Source of the DNA: Bacteroides sp.
GTDB lineage: Bacteria; Bacteroidota; Bacteroidia; Bacteroidales; Bacteroidaceae
Reading direction: 5' to 3'
NCBI RefSeq assembly: GCF_030151085.1
Contig: NZ_JASLER010000056.1
Coordinates: 186,001 to 250,000, forward strand
DNA: 64,000 nt
Positions within the stretch are counted from its first letter, which is position 1; each line of letters opens with the position of its first letter. Positions 26,170-35,119 of the stretch are shown here, in pieces. A model generated the notes under the pieces. It did not search any database, was not told the origin of the DNA, and saw nothing but the letters and a program-made list of their open reading frames with translations. The position numbers were made by a program, and so were the translations under genes.

Positions 26170-28167
26170 TTATAGTTTATACTCTAATTGACGTTTCTTT
26201 CCATCAACAGATACTTCTACTTTCACCCCATTCTCATCAAAAGCTTTATTCAGGAACTTAGCCTTGAAAGCCGGGAATGAAGCAGCATTCTTCGATGGAT
26301 AAATAATGGTTATGTAGCGCACTGCTTCAGGTGTATTCTTTTCTACATCGAAAGAAACAGCCGTACGGGGAACACGTACACGATAAGCGGTAGAACGCCA
26401 GCCTTCTTTTTCTTTCAAAGAACTTTTCTTCTCCGGAAAGCATTGAAGTTTTACGTTACTCTCACCTTCAAAGGCAGTAGTCAAAGTGTTGTTCTTTGCA
26501 TCTACATTCACAGTACCTTCGCACAGATTATAGTTCAAGTTCACTGTACCCTTGGCATCACCAACCGCCTCGTCTACGATTACAAAATAAGACTGGTCTA
26601 CAAAGAATACAGAACGTCTGTGCTTCAATCCGTCATAGTGCGGGTTCTCTGTTACAAGAATCTGTTCACTGCCCTCCGGTTTCCAAAGCTTGGTAACCGA
26701 TTGTGTAGTCTGTAGATTTTTCTCGTCCAATGTCAATGTATTGTGAGAGCATGTACGACGGAACCAGTTACGGAGTTTCATTACTTCATCGTCACCGGCA
26801 TAAACGTACGAGCCACTATCCGGGAATAAATTCCGACCATTAAACCAAAGTTCGAAAGTACCGTTATCCGGCTGGCAGTGCCATTCGCCCTTAGGACCAG
26901 CTTTCAACACCATGACCGTAGCATCTTGTTTCCATCCGTTTCTGAAAGTAAAGAAGCCGGAAGTCAACGCTCCATAAGAGAGATTTGGCAGAGGACTACC
27001 TTCGCGACCTTCTGTTGCATAATAACGTATCCATTCGCAATCCGGGAAGATTTTGAGCCAATCCTGATAATTGCGGATTTCTTCGGGGCGGTCACCCAAC
27101 TTAGCATCGCTGAAACAAGGGTTACTATAATCAGGGAAACAAATATTTGAGTAGAACTCAATCATATTCTTCACCGTATTCACATACTCAGCCGGCAGTT
27201 CCTTGCGGAAACCATTAACGTCTGCCATGCGAAGAGCTTTGCAGAAGATATTGATTGCTGCCAAGTGATAGTGAGGGTCCAATTCGTATTGTCCGCCGTC
27301 AGCATAAACCTGCTTACCGATTTCGCGATTCAAGATACTAATTCCGCTCTCTCTCCAGCCAGCTGCTTCCTTGAATTCGGGGAAGAATGCACCGGCATAC
27401 AACATGCGTTGTGCTTCAAACAGCAAGTGATTGCCCTGGTCTGAGTAATTGCCCAGGATATGTAATGCATGACGATGGTAGTTCACCAGAAACTCTGTCA
27501 GAAATTCCGGTGTAAATGCCTGCGAAGGAACGAATAGCAGGAATTGCAGCGTCTGGTCTTGCAAGCGGTTGCTCACTTCCAACGGACGCCAGGCAAAGCG
27601 TACATTCTCCGCATTTCCTTTAACTTCACCTGCACTGACAAGCTCGTATTCCTCTTTCTCTACCTGAGTCAACGGATTCTTTTGAATCCAGTCTATATAC
27701 TGGTAAGCCCATTCTTTGGCATATTTCTCATCACCCGAAATACGGTATGCTTTCCCCATCGGGGTAAACCATTTATGACGGTGCAACTGCCAGCGCAATT
27801 CGTTATCTTGTACCGGCCAGTATTGCCAGTTGATATCTTTGCCATAATTATAGGAAGGTTGATAACCTTTATGCACAAAGAATGTATGTTCAAGTGCATC
27901 GTCCGCCCATTTTTGCTCTTCCTTTGATATTTTGATATTTTTCATATCAATATCAGGATGCTCTATGCCGGCACGCTGACGGTAATAATCCAATAAAGCC
28001 TGAGCAGCCTCATTCCATTGCTGACGGTCATAGGCAGCTTTCACTTTCTCCAAACCCGGATAATCCAGATTCAAGAGATCAAAAGCTTCCTTTCTGAGTT
28101 GCTGTGCTTCCGCACAAATGACAACCAACAAAAAAGTGAAACTTAAAAGATACTTTGCTATTTTCAT
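26170..28167 (-). CDS. hepC: Heparinase III family heparan sulfate lyase (PL12)
   Basis: 665 residues, with signal peptide (LLSFTFLLVVICAEAQ) and no lipobox, hence periplasmic. The N-terminal helical toroid contains 'GKDINWQYWPVQDNELRWQLHRHKWF' and the C-terminal part is a beta-sandwich. Against Pedobacter heparinase III the catalytic set aligns with a constant offset of six: Asn246 in DQGNHLLFEAQR, Tyr300 in DPHYHLAAINIF and His430 in EWHCQPDNGTFEL. PL12 enzymes prefer low-sulfate, glucuronate-containing heparan regions. It lies between GH88 and the 6-O-sulfatase with gaps of about 15 bp. Confidence 0.95.
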   Translation of the reverse strand: MKIAKYLLSFTFLLVVICAEAQQLRKEAFDLLNLDYPGLEKVKAAYDRQQWNEAAQALLDYYRQRAGIEHPDIDMKNIKISKEEQKWADDALEHTFFVHKGYQPSYNYGKDINWQYWPVQDNELRWQLHRHKWFTPMGKAYRISGDEKYAKEWAYQYIDWIQKNPLTQVEKEEYELVSAGEVKGNAENVRFAWRPLEVSNRLQDQTLQFLLFVPSQAFTPEFLTEFLVNYHRHALHILGNYSDQGNHLLFEAQRMLYAGAFFPEFKEAAGWRESGISILNREIGKQVYADGGQYELDPHYHLAAINIFCKALRMADVNGFRKELPAEYVNTVKNMIEFYSNICFPDYSNPCFSDAKLGDRPEEIRNYQDWLKIFPDCEWIRYYATEGREGSPLPNLSYGALTSGFFTFRNGWKQDATVMVLKAGPKGEWHCQPDNGTFELWFNGRNLFPDSGSYVYAGDDEVMKLRNWFRRTCSHNTLTLDEKNLQTTQSVTKLWKPEGSEQILVTENPHYDGLKHRRSVFFVDQSYFVIVDEAVGDAKGTVNLNYNLCEGTVNVDAKNNTLTTAFEGESNVKLQCFPEKKSSLKEKEGWRSTAYRVRVPRTAVSFDVEKNTPEAVRYITIIYPSKNAASFPAFKAKFLNKAFDENGVKVEVSVDGKKRQLEYKL

Positions 28168-28183
28168 GGTATATTATTTTCGA

Positions 28184-29473
28184 TTAAAGCGATTTATAAT
28201 CAAGTCCTTTTACTTGCATGTAACGAGCCAATGCCTCCAGATAATAATAATCGGCATAATTGATAGGTGTATCAATTTCAGAGCCATTGGGCAATGAGCC
28301 AGTAGAGTGCATCAAAATAAATCCTTGATTCGTACCTACTTTGGCCAAATATGCATCGGAAGAAAGTGATTTCAATAACTTCTCAGCATAATCAAAATAA
28401 ACTTGCCCGTCTTCTACCAATGTACTAAGCTCTATCAATGCAGAAGCTGTAATAGAAGCAGCAGAAGCATCCCTGGGAGTTTGCGGCGTTTCGGGTGCAT
28501 CAAAATCCCACAAAGGAATGGCATCATCAGTCTTTACCCGTATCATTATCAACTCGGCAATATCTTTAGCCTGTTGCAAAAATACAGAATCTTTTGATTC
28601 GCGGTAACAAGAAGTATAACCATATACACCCCAAGCTTGTCCACGTGCCCATGCAGATTCATCATTTTTTCCCTGATGCGTGCATTTCAGTTCTACCGTA
28701 CCGTCATTATTATAACTTACTACATGGTAAGAACTATGATCGGGTCTGAAATGATTCTTCAAAGTTGTTTCAGCATGTTTCAATGCTATTTCCTTATATT
28801 TAGGATCATTTGTCAGATGACTTACATAGAACAGCAAATCCAAGTTCATCATATTGTCTATGATTACGGGGAAGTTCCATTTCCCGAAATCCCAAGAGCG
28901 AATACATCCAATGCTATCATTAAAACGTCCACACAAATTATCAGCAGTCTGTACCAAAGCCAAACGGGCACTATCTGCCGGTAACAAACGATTGGCATTG
29001 CCATAGCTGCAATTCATCATAAATCCGATATCATGTGTACCTTTATAGTCTTTCACCGGATACAGATAATTGGTAAACTTAACGGCATCTTTCTTTAAAT
29101 CTTCATCACCTGTCAACTGGTAAGCATACCACAAATTACCCGGAAAGAATCCGCTTGTCCAATCGTAGATGGAAGAGCAATACCGACGGGTACCCAACGC
29201 ATCTTTTATAGGCTTTACCCGCAAAGAATCTTTAAAAGTAGCCGGATCTCTTTGCAGTTGATTACAGAGAAAATCCATATCATATCCCGTCCAGATAGCG
29301 CGAGGTAACAATACTGAATCACCTACATCGGCTACCGTTTCTTTCAACTGCGCTGCAGATACATCTATCGCCTGCTTCAACCAGGTATATTCTCCTTTTG
29401 ATTGATTGGAAGCACAACCCGAAAAACTATACATCGTAACAATTGCGCAACAAAACAACAAAAATTTCTTCAT
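28184..29473 (-). CDS. Unsaturated glucuronyl hydrolase (GH88), lipoprotein
   Basis: 429 residues from the ATG at 29473, where a lipoprotein signal begins (FSGC, Cys20). Upstream in-frame codons are not part of the signal and are rejected. The toroid carries the GH88 catalytic pair: Asp148 in GTHDIGFMMNCSYG and Asp206 in IIDNMMNLDLL, plus 'DESAWARGQAWGVYGYT'. GH88 hydrates and removes the 4,5-unsaturated uronate left on oligosaccharide ends by lyases. It closely resembles the heparin-PUL GH88 of other Bacteroides (BT4658). It is the first enzyme gene after susD, separated by a 93-bp gap with a long hairpin. Confidence 0.94.
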   Translation of the reverse strand: MKKFLLFCCAIVTMYSFSGCASNQSKGEYTWLKQAIDVSAAQLKETVADVGDSVLLPRAIWTGYDMDFLCNQLQRDPATFKDSLRVKPIKDALGTRRYCSSIYDWTSGFFPGNLWYAYQLTGDEDLKKDAVKFTNYLYPVKDYKGTHDIGFMMNCSYGNANRLLPADSARLALVQTADNLCGRFNDSIGCIRSWDFGKWNFPVIIDNMMNLDLLFYVSHLTNDPKYKEIALKHAETTLKNHFRPDHSSYHVVSYNNDGTVELKCTHQGKNDESAWARGQAWGVYGYTSCYRESKDSVFLQQAKDIAELIMIRVKTDDAIPLWDFDAPETPQTPRDASAASITASALIELSTLVEDGQVYFDYAEKLLKSLSSDAYLAKVGTNQGFILMHSTGSLPNGSEIDTPINYADYYYLEALARYMQVKGLDYKSL

Positions 29474-29506
29474 AAAATAAGTTTTATAAGTTAGTATCAG
29501 TAACAA

Positions 29507-29559
29507 GAAGTTAAGTAGTCAAGTAGTACTTAACTACTTACTACCTGACTACTTACTTC
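29507..29559 (-). terminator. Long intercistronic hairpin between PUL2 susD and GH88
   Basis: Left arm 29507-29527 and right arm 29540-29559 pair over about 20 bp with one mismatch and one bulge, around a 12-base loop. The arms use the words AAGTAGT and ACTACTT repeatedly. It lies between the susD stop (29567) and the GH88 start (29473). It may lower downstream enzyme expression or protect the susCD message. Confidence 0.62.
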
Positions 29560-29566
29560 TAATTAT

Positions 29567-31237
29567 TTATTCGTAACCCGGATTATTCTTGCCTCCTAAA
29601 GCAGGATTAGATTGCAATTCACCCAATGGAATCGGGAAGAGCTCGTGTTGCCCCTTCACAAATTTCTCACCAGCTACATATTTGCCTTTGAGGGACTTGT
29701 CCATATTGTCCTGGAAATACTTCAGAGATTCACCCAAGATACCCCAACGAAGCAAGTCGTATTTACGTTGACCTTCGAAAGCCAACTCGAAACCACGTTC
29801 CCAGTAAAGAGCTGTACGGAATTTACCGGCTGCATCATTATCCTGGATATATGGAAGATTGTAAACTTTCGGAGCTTTCAATAAGCTATTGTAATTAGCG
29901 TCAGTGATAGGAGTTGCCTTCGCACGTGTACGTACCGTATTCAACAAATCCCAGGCTTCCGGAGTATTACCAATTTCGTTATAAGCCTCAGCAGCCATCA
30001 ATACTACATCAGCATAGCGCAACGGGCAGTAGTTTACACCTGTATTGTTAGGATCAACAAAACCACCAGGCATCCACTCTCTGCGCCACTTGCCCGGATA
30101 CCAGTCTGTCAACTTCTCATTTTCTACCGGTACATGGTTAGCTTTATCCGCATTCCACTTAAGCTGATAAGTACATACCATTACATCTCTCCGCTCATCC
30201 GTTCCTTCAAAGAAATCCTTCCAAGCCGGTAATACACGGAAAAAAGCATTAGCACGTCCCATAGAAGTTGAAGTAGCATTCTTACCCGGTGCTTCAACCA
30301 ATGGTCCGTTATAAGTGCCCCAAGTTCCTGAGTTATCCTTATAGCCAGTTCCTGTAGGATTGAAAGCTATTTCCCACAAGCTCTCTTTAGAATTCAAAGT
30401 ACCTGCTGAATAACCTACAAATAACTGTTTGAAACCACCGTCATAGAATCCGTGGTAACCTTTGCTCTTAAATGCAGTCCATTCAGTAACTACAGCATTA
30501 AAATATTCTTTTCTCTTAGCCTCATCCGGGCGAGTCAATTTACCATCCTGCTGTAAGCTATAGCCGGCACGTTGTAAGTAAATGCGCATCAACAATGCAT
30601 GAGCAGCACCTTGTGAAGGTACTTCCGGTGAAAGTGATGCATTTCCTTTCTGCAAGTTTTCTTTAGCAAAATCCAAGTCAGCAATAATCAAGTCATAGAT
30701 TTCTTCACGGCTTACACGACCGTTAAAAGCATCTTCATATCCAGATGAATAAGTAGCTTTGAAGGGAGCATCTCCCCAATACTTAATCAGGTCAAAACCC
30801 AGGAATGCACGAAGGAAACGAGCCTGAGCCACTAAATCCTTCAAATAAGTACTGCCTTCATATTCTGCCATTTTCTCAATACCTGCAATGGCAAAGTTGG
30901 CACGATCTATCCCCATGTACTTGTACTCCCACAAAGAAGCAACCCAGTCATTCGTCGATTTCACCATATAGTGAGAAATATCACGGCGTGTGTTATCTGT
31001 ACCTGTACCCTGTATATAATAGGTATCGTCTGAAGAAGGCATAGCCATTTCAAACTGTCCGTAATGCTTGTCTATAGCCAGACAGTCGTAAACACCTATT
31101 ACCGACATTTTAGCTTGGTCATTAGTTTGAAAGTAAGTGTCCTTCTCGTAGTAAGAAGTAGGTTTCTCAGTCAGGTCGCAAGAGGTGAATCCTGCTACAA
31201 TCAGTGCGCTTAGCGCAATCACTTTATATTTTTTCAT
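29567..31237 (-). CDS. SusD/RagB-family lipoprotein (heparan PUL)
   Basis: 556 residues with lipobox (IVAGFTSCDL). SusD hallmarks: 'VIGVYDCLAIDKHYGQ', 'LVAQARFLRAFLGFDLIKYWGDAPF' near 135-160, 'YADVVLMAAEAYNEIG', 'ALYWERGFELAFEGQRKYDLLRWG' and the C-terminal 'HELFPIPLGELQSNPALGGKNNPGY'. It binds the glycan at the cell surface and caps the SusC channel encoded 22 bp upstream. The location among heparin lyases makes heparin/heparan sulfate the likely ligand. No separate surface glycan-binding gene follows it. Confidence 0.97.
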   Translation of the reverse strand: MKKYKVIALSALIVAGFTSCDLTEKPTSYYEKDTYFQTNDQAKMSVIGVYDCLAIDKHYGQFEMAMPSSDDTYYIQGTGTDNTRRDISHYMVKSTNDWVASLWEYKYMGIDRANFAIAGIEKMAEYEGSTYLKDLVAQARFLRAFLGFDLIKYWGDAPFKATYSSGYEDAFNGRVSREEIYDLIIADLDFAKENLQKGNASLSPEVPSQGAAHALLMRIYLQRAGYSLQQDGKLTRPDEAKRKEYFNAVVTEWTAFKSKGYHGFYDGGFKQLFVGYSAGTLNSKESLWEIAFNPTGTGYKDNSGTWGTYNGPLVEAPGKNATSTSMGRANAFFRVLPAWKDFFEGTDERRDVMVCTYQLKWNADKANHVPVENEKLTDWYPGKWRREWMPGGFVDPNNTGVNYCPLRYADVVLMAAEAYNEIGNTPEAWDLLNTVRTRAKATPITDANYNSLLKAPKVYNLPYIQDNDAAGKFRTALYWERGFELAFEGQRKYDLLRWGILGESLKYFQDNMDKSLKGKYVAGEKFVKGQHELFPIPLGELQSNPALGGKNNPGYE

Positions 31238-31259
31238 TGTATTCTCCTTTTGAAGTTCA

Positions 31260-34200
31260 TTAGAAAGCTAAATTAATACCGAAAACAAACGAGCGGCTCT
31301 TAGGATAAGCACCAAAGTCAACACCCGGTGTCAAGCCACTGCCCATTGTAGAAACTTCAGGATCGAAGCCAGTGTACTTGGTCCAGGTAAACAGGTTGGA
31401 ACCTGTAGCATAAAGACGCAATTTGCTGATACCAGCTTTGCTAAGCATCTTCTTGGGGAAAGTGTAACCTAAAGTAATATTGCTCAACTTCAAGAATGAA
31501 CCATCTTCCACAGCCCAAGAGTGAATATAAGTATCACCTACTTCATTGTCATAGATAGCGGCTACTGTTTTGCCTCTGTTGATTTCTGCCATTTCCTGAG
31601 GATCAGTAATCAGTTCACCAGATTTATTAACCAAGACCCAACGGTTCTTAGAATCAGCTACTGCTAAAACGTTCTTGTTCTGTAAAGCAGTTTTTGTATT
31701 AGTCAGCTTGGTTGCATTGAATACGTCGTTGCCGATGCTGTAAGTAAAGAAAATACTCAAATCGAAATCTTTATAAGTAAAGGTATTGTTGATACCACCA
31801 TAAAGTTTAGGATAAGCGTTACCGATTACAGTTTTGTCAGCTTCTGTAATTTTATTGTCTTCGCTGCCATCTATATTCTTAAACTTCCACATACCCGGTT
31901 TTACGTTACCTTTTTCACCTGCATACGGAATACCGTCTTTCAAAGTATAAGTTTGAGTAGATGCATCGTAATTAAAGTCAGATACCTGGTACAGACCGTC
32001 TGTTACATATCCATACATCTGACCCAAAGGTTGGTTCACACCAATAATGTGTGTATTCTGGCTATAACCGAAGTTAGCTTCCCACAACTGTACTTCCTCA
32101 CCAGTCAACTTCTTAACAGAATTCTTGTTGTGAGACAAAGTTACAGATGTATTCCAGCTAAAGCTCTTGTTCATGATATTGGTTGAATTGATAGTCAAGT
32201 CAATACCCTTATTTTCTGTCTCACCAGCATTAATAACCATGCTGTTGTAACCAGATGAAGTAGGCAATTTAGCATTCAGCAGCAAGTTACTACTACGGTT
32301 AATGTAGAACTCAGGAGAGATAGTCAAACGTTGGTTGAAGAAACCGAAGTCAAGACCAAAGTTGAAGGTTTTATTAGCTTCCCACTTCAAATCGGGGTTA
32401 GGAATCTGTTTGGAAACGTAACCCGATTGAGTAGAATCTCCATTAGGATAGGTTACTGAATTCAGGATAGCCAAACCAAGATAACTGTCGATACGATTAT
32501 TACCAGCCATACCATAGCCTAAACGAACTTTCAGGTCAGAGAAGATATCCAAGTTCTTGATAAACTCTTCTTCTCCCAAACGCCAAGCTGCTGAGAATGC
32601 AGGGAAATATCCCCATTTATTATTCTTACCGAATTTAGAAGAACCGTCGGCACGAACTGAAGCAGTAAACAAGTATTTATCTTTGTAGCCGTAGTTGAAA
32701 CGACCAAAGAATGAAAGCAATTTGTCATCATAGTTTTCAGCAGACTGAACAGCTGTAGGAAGACCCAGTGAAAGGTCAGCCAAACCGATATCATCATTCG
32801 GGAAGTTAGATGCTGCTGCCTTGAAGTTACGTTCCCAACGGTCTACATACTCATGACCTACCATAGCAGTCACATCATGACCTTTACCCGACCAGTTGTA
32901 GTTCAATACATTTGAAGTCTGGAAGCTACCGTTTTCCAAATTCTGGATGCTACCATTGATACTTGAACGCTTTGCTGTAATAGACTTGGCTCCGTAGAAA
33001 ACATCATTACGGCGTGTCTGATAACGCATACCTGTTGTGTTACGGAAAGTCAGACCCTTGAACAGTTTAAAAGTAAAACCACCATTGGCCTGGAAAGTAC
33101 GGTATTCACGGTCGTTCGTTTCTTCAGCAGCAGAAAGCAAAGGGTTCTGCATTACGTTACCCGAGTCATCCAAGAAGATAGGGTCTTCGTCACCTAACAG
33201 CAAATCGTCGGTTCCGTTGATACCTACTGTAGGACGATACTGCAAAATGTGTTGCATCTTATTAAAGCGGTCACCACCATCAGAAGTACCCATACCGGAA
33301 ATCTTCATTTGGTCATAACTGATACGGGCTGTAACGTCCAAGCGGTCATTCACTTTATGATTCATATTAAATGAAATATTGTGCTTCTTGTTTCCGCTAT
33401 ACACCATTGCACCCTCTTCATCATAATAAGAGTATGCCAAGTTGTAGTTCAATTTATCAGTACCACCGGAAACACCTACACGATAGTTTTGTGTAATTGC
33501 TGTACGTCCCAATGTCTCGTCTTGCCAATCCAAGCCTTTACGGTTACCATAGTTCTTTTCGAGGTCATTATAATTGCCATAGATTTCAGTGAACTTCTTG
33601 ATGTCTTTATCCCAGTCATCCGGAGTAGTAGCATCATAAACGCGACGTTCATAATCCAACATGGCAAACTCATAAGTAGAAAGTACATCCAGCTTCTTGG
33701 CGATTTTCTTAAAACCTACATAGCTGTCAAAAGTAACAGTAGCTTTTCCGTCCTTACCACCGCTCTTGGTAGTAATAACAACTACACCATTCGCACCACG
33801 GGCACCATAGATAGCCGTAGCAGAAGCATCTTTCAAAATGTCGATTGTTTCAATCTCGGCAGGATCAAGGGTAGACATACCATCTTCACTGGGGAAACCG
33901 TCGATGATATACAAAGGCTCGTTACTTTGAGTAATAGAGATACCACCACGAACACGAACTGAGATAGAAGCTCCGGGAGCACCTTCGCTTTGCATTACCT
34001 GCACACCTGCCATACGTCCGGCAAGGGCTTGCGTAATATCACTGGTAGGAACTTTAGAGAGTTCTTTGCTATTCACTGAAGCAACAGAACCAGTCAAGTC
34101 TTTACGTTTCACAGTTGCATAACCGATAGCTACCACTTCATCCAGCAGTACGGCATCTGCCTGCAACGTTACATTAATAACACTCTGCTTGTTGACTTTC

Positions 34201-34457
34201 ACTTCCTGAGAAGTCATACCCACATACGAAAAGACCAATACATCCTTAGATGCGTCATTCACTTTCAGCGAATACTTACCATCTATGTCAGTAACTGTTC
34301 CAATACCGGCAGCTCCTTTAATAGTAACGCTACCTCCAATAACTTCATATCCTTCGCTATCAACTACCTTACCGGTAACTGTCAGACTTTGCGCGTATGC
34401 AGTCATACTGACCAAAGCGAGGACAAACATTAAAATTGATTCTTTTAATTTGAACAT
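31260..34457 (-). CDS. SusC/RagA-family TonB-dependent transporter (heparan PUL)
   Basis: 1065 residues. Signal peptide (SILMFVLALVSMTAYAQ), regulatory-like domain (VTGKVVDSEGYEVIGGSVTIKGAAGIGTVTDIDGKYSL), plug with 'LDEVVAIGYATVKRKDLTGSVASV' and 'PLYIIDGFPSEDGM', 'DILKDASATAIYGARGANGVVVITTK', then the barrel ending in 'YPKSRSFVFGINLAF'. It imports oligosaccharides with SusD. It is the first gene of the long catabolic operon and has its own promoter with operator-like motifs at 34503-34587. Confidence 0.97.
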   Translation of the reverse strand: MFKLKESILMFVLALVSMTAYAQSLTVTGKVVDSEGYEVIGGSVTIKGAAGIGTVTDIDGKYSLKVNDASKDVLVFSYVGMTSQEVKVNKQSVINVTLQADAVLLDEVVAIGYATVKRKDLTGSVASVNSKELSKVPTSDITQALAGRMAGVQVMQSEGAPGASISVRVRGGISITQSNEPLYIIDGFPSEDGMSTLDPAEIETIDILKDASATAIYGARGANGVVVITTKSGGKDGKATVTFDSYVGFKKIAKKLDVLSTYEFAMLDYERRVYDATTPDDWDKDIKKFTEIYGNYNDLEKNYGNRKGLDWQDETLGRTAITQNYRVGVSGGTDKLNYNLAYSYYDEEGAMVYSGNKKHNISFNMNHKVNDRLDVTARISYDQMKISGMGTSDGGDRFNKMQHILQYRPTVGINGTDDLLLGDEDPIFLDDSGNVMQNPLLSAAEETNDREYRTFQANGGFTFKLFKGLTFRNTTGMRYQTRRNDVFYGAKSITAKRSSINGSIQNLENGSFQTSNVLNYNWSGKGHDVTAMVGHEYVDRWERNFKAAASNFPNDDIGLADLSLGLPTAVQSAENYDDKLLSFFGRFNYGYKDKYLFTASVRADGSSKFGKNNKWGYFPAFSAAWRLGEEEFIKNLDIFSDLKVRLGYGMAGNNRIDSYLGLAILNSVTYPNGDSTQSGYVSKQIPNPDLKWEANKTFNFGLDFGFFNQRLTISPEFYINRSSNLLLNAKLPTSSGYNSMVINAGETENKGIDLTINSTNIMNKSFSWNTSVTLSHNKNSVKKLTGEEVQLWEANFGYSQNTHIIGVNQPLGQMYGYVTDGLYQVSDFNYDASTQTYTLKDGIPYAGEKGNVKPGMWKFKNIDGSEDNKITEADKTVIGNAYPKLYGGINNTFTYKDFDLSIFFTYSIGNDVFNATKLTNTKTALQNKNVLAVADSKNRWVLVNKSGELITDPQEMAEINRGKTVAAIYDNEVGDTYIHSWAVEDGSFLKLSNITLGYTFPKKMLSKAGISKLRLYATGSNLFTWTKYTGFDPEVSTMGSGLTPGVDFGAYPKSRSFVFGINLAF

Positions 34458-34502
34458 AATAAATAAATCTAAGGTTTAACTTTAGAGATAATTTTGTGGC
34501 GG

Positions 34503-34587
34503 CAAACTTACTGCAAGCGCAAAAAAAAGTGAGATAGTATTGTTTTTTATGCTCCCACTTTTACGTTTTTTCCATGCCAATATTGTT
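34503..34587 (-). promoter_or_regulatory. PUL2 susC promoter with two AACAATAYTR boxes
   Basis: On the minus strand TAAGTTTG (34503-34510) fits the -7 box, predicting a start near 34496 and a leader of about 39 bases. Reading in the gene direction, AACAATACTA lies at 34544-34535 and AACAATATTG at 34587-34578. They are 43 bp apart and centred near -44 and -87, where an AraC-type activator would bind. Related motifs occur in the divergent promoter at 42216-42461. Confidence 0.6.
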
Positions 34588-34640
34588 CACCTTAGGATAT
34601 TTTTGTGTAAAACAGGCCACACAACCCTATACAGATGGGG

Positions 34641-35090
34641 TTAATGAAGGAAGTCTGCCCGCATCGGAGCGAAACAATCAATAAGAACTCCAGGCTCCAG
34701 ACAAACGCATCCATGCAGAACGTCAGGTTCCATATAAAGACCGTCACCCGCCTGAACTATTTTCTTTTCGTCACCTATTGTAAACTCAAACTTACCACTC
34801 GCTACATAAGTAGTTTGTGTATGATAGTGGGTATGAGGAGTGCCTATGGCTCCCTTTTCAAATTTTACTTTGACTAACATTACTTGCCCGTCATAGCCCA
34901 TTATCTGTCTCGTTACACCTTCACCGGCTGGTTCCCACTCTTTGTCCTTTTCATAAACAAAGGTCTCGCTTCTTGTTTTCTTTACAGGATTTTCAGGAGC
35001 TTCATTGGCTGGGGCAGCGAATATATTAGTCATTGCCAGGATTGAAACACCCATCGTACATACACACTTCTTCCATGCTTTCATTTTCAT
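34641..35090 (-). CDS. Secreted KdgF-like cupin (candidate unsaturated-uronate ring-opening enzyme)
   Basis: 149 residues from the ATG at 35090; the longer frame starts at TTG and is not preferred. It has a signal peptide (TMGVSILAMTNIFAAP), so it acts in the periplasm. The single cupin fold shows both motifs: GTPHTHYHTQTTYVASGKFEF (His, His, Gln as metal ligands) and 'AGDGLYMEPDVLHGCVCLEPG' (His). This is the arrangement of KdgF, which linearises 4,5-unsaturated monouronates. GH88 in the same PUL makes exactly such sugars. The activity is inferred from the fold and context; other small cupins (isomerases, sugar-binding) remain possible. Confidence 0.72.
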   Translation of the reverse strand: MKMKAWKKCVCTMGVSILAMTNIFAAPANEAPENPVKKTRSETFVYEKDKEWEPAGEGVTRQIMGYDGQVMLVKVKFEKGAIGTPHTHYHTQTTYVASGKFEFTIGDEKKIVQAGDGLYMEPDVLHGCVCLEPGVLIDCFAPMRADFLH

Positions 35091-35119
35091 AATCAATAGT
35101 TTTTAGTGGATTTAATATA

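Noticed and set aside
29474..29506. Longer N-terminus for the GH88 protein
   Set aside because: The ATG at 29473 starts a complete lipoprotein signal; the extra 11 residues would precede it without purpose.
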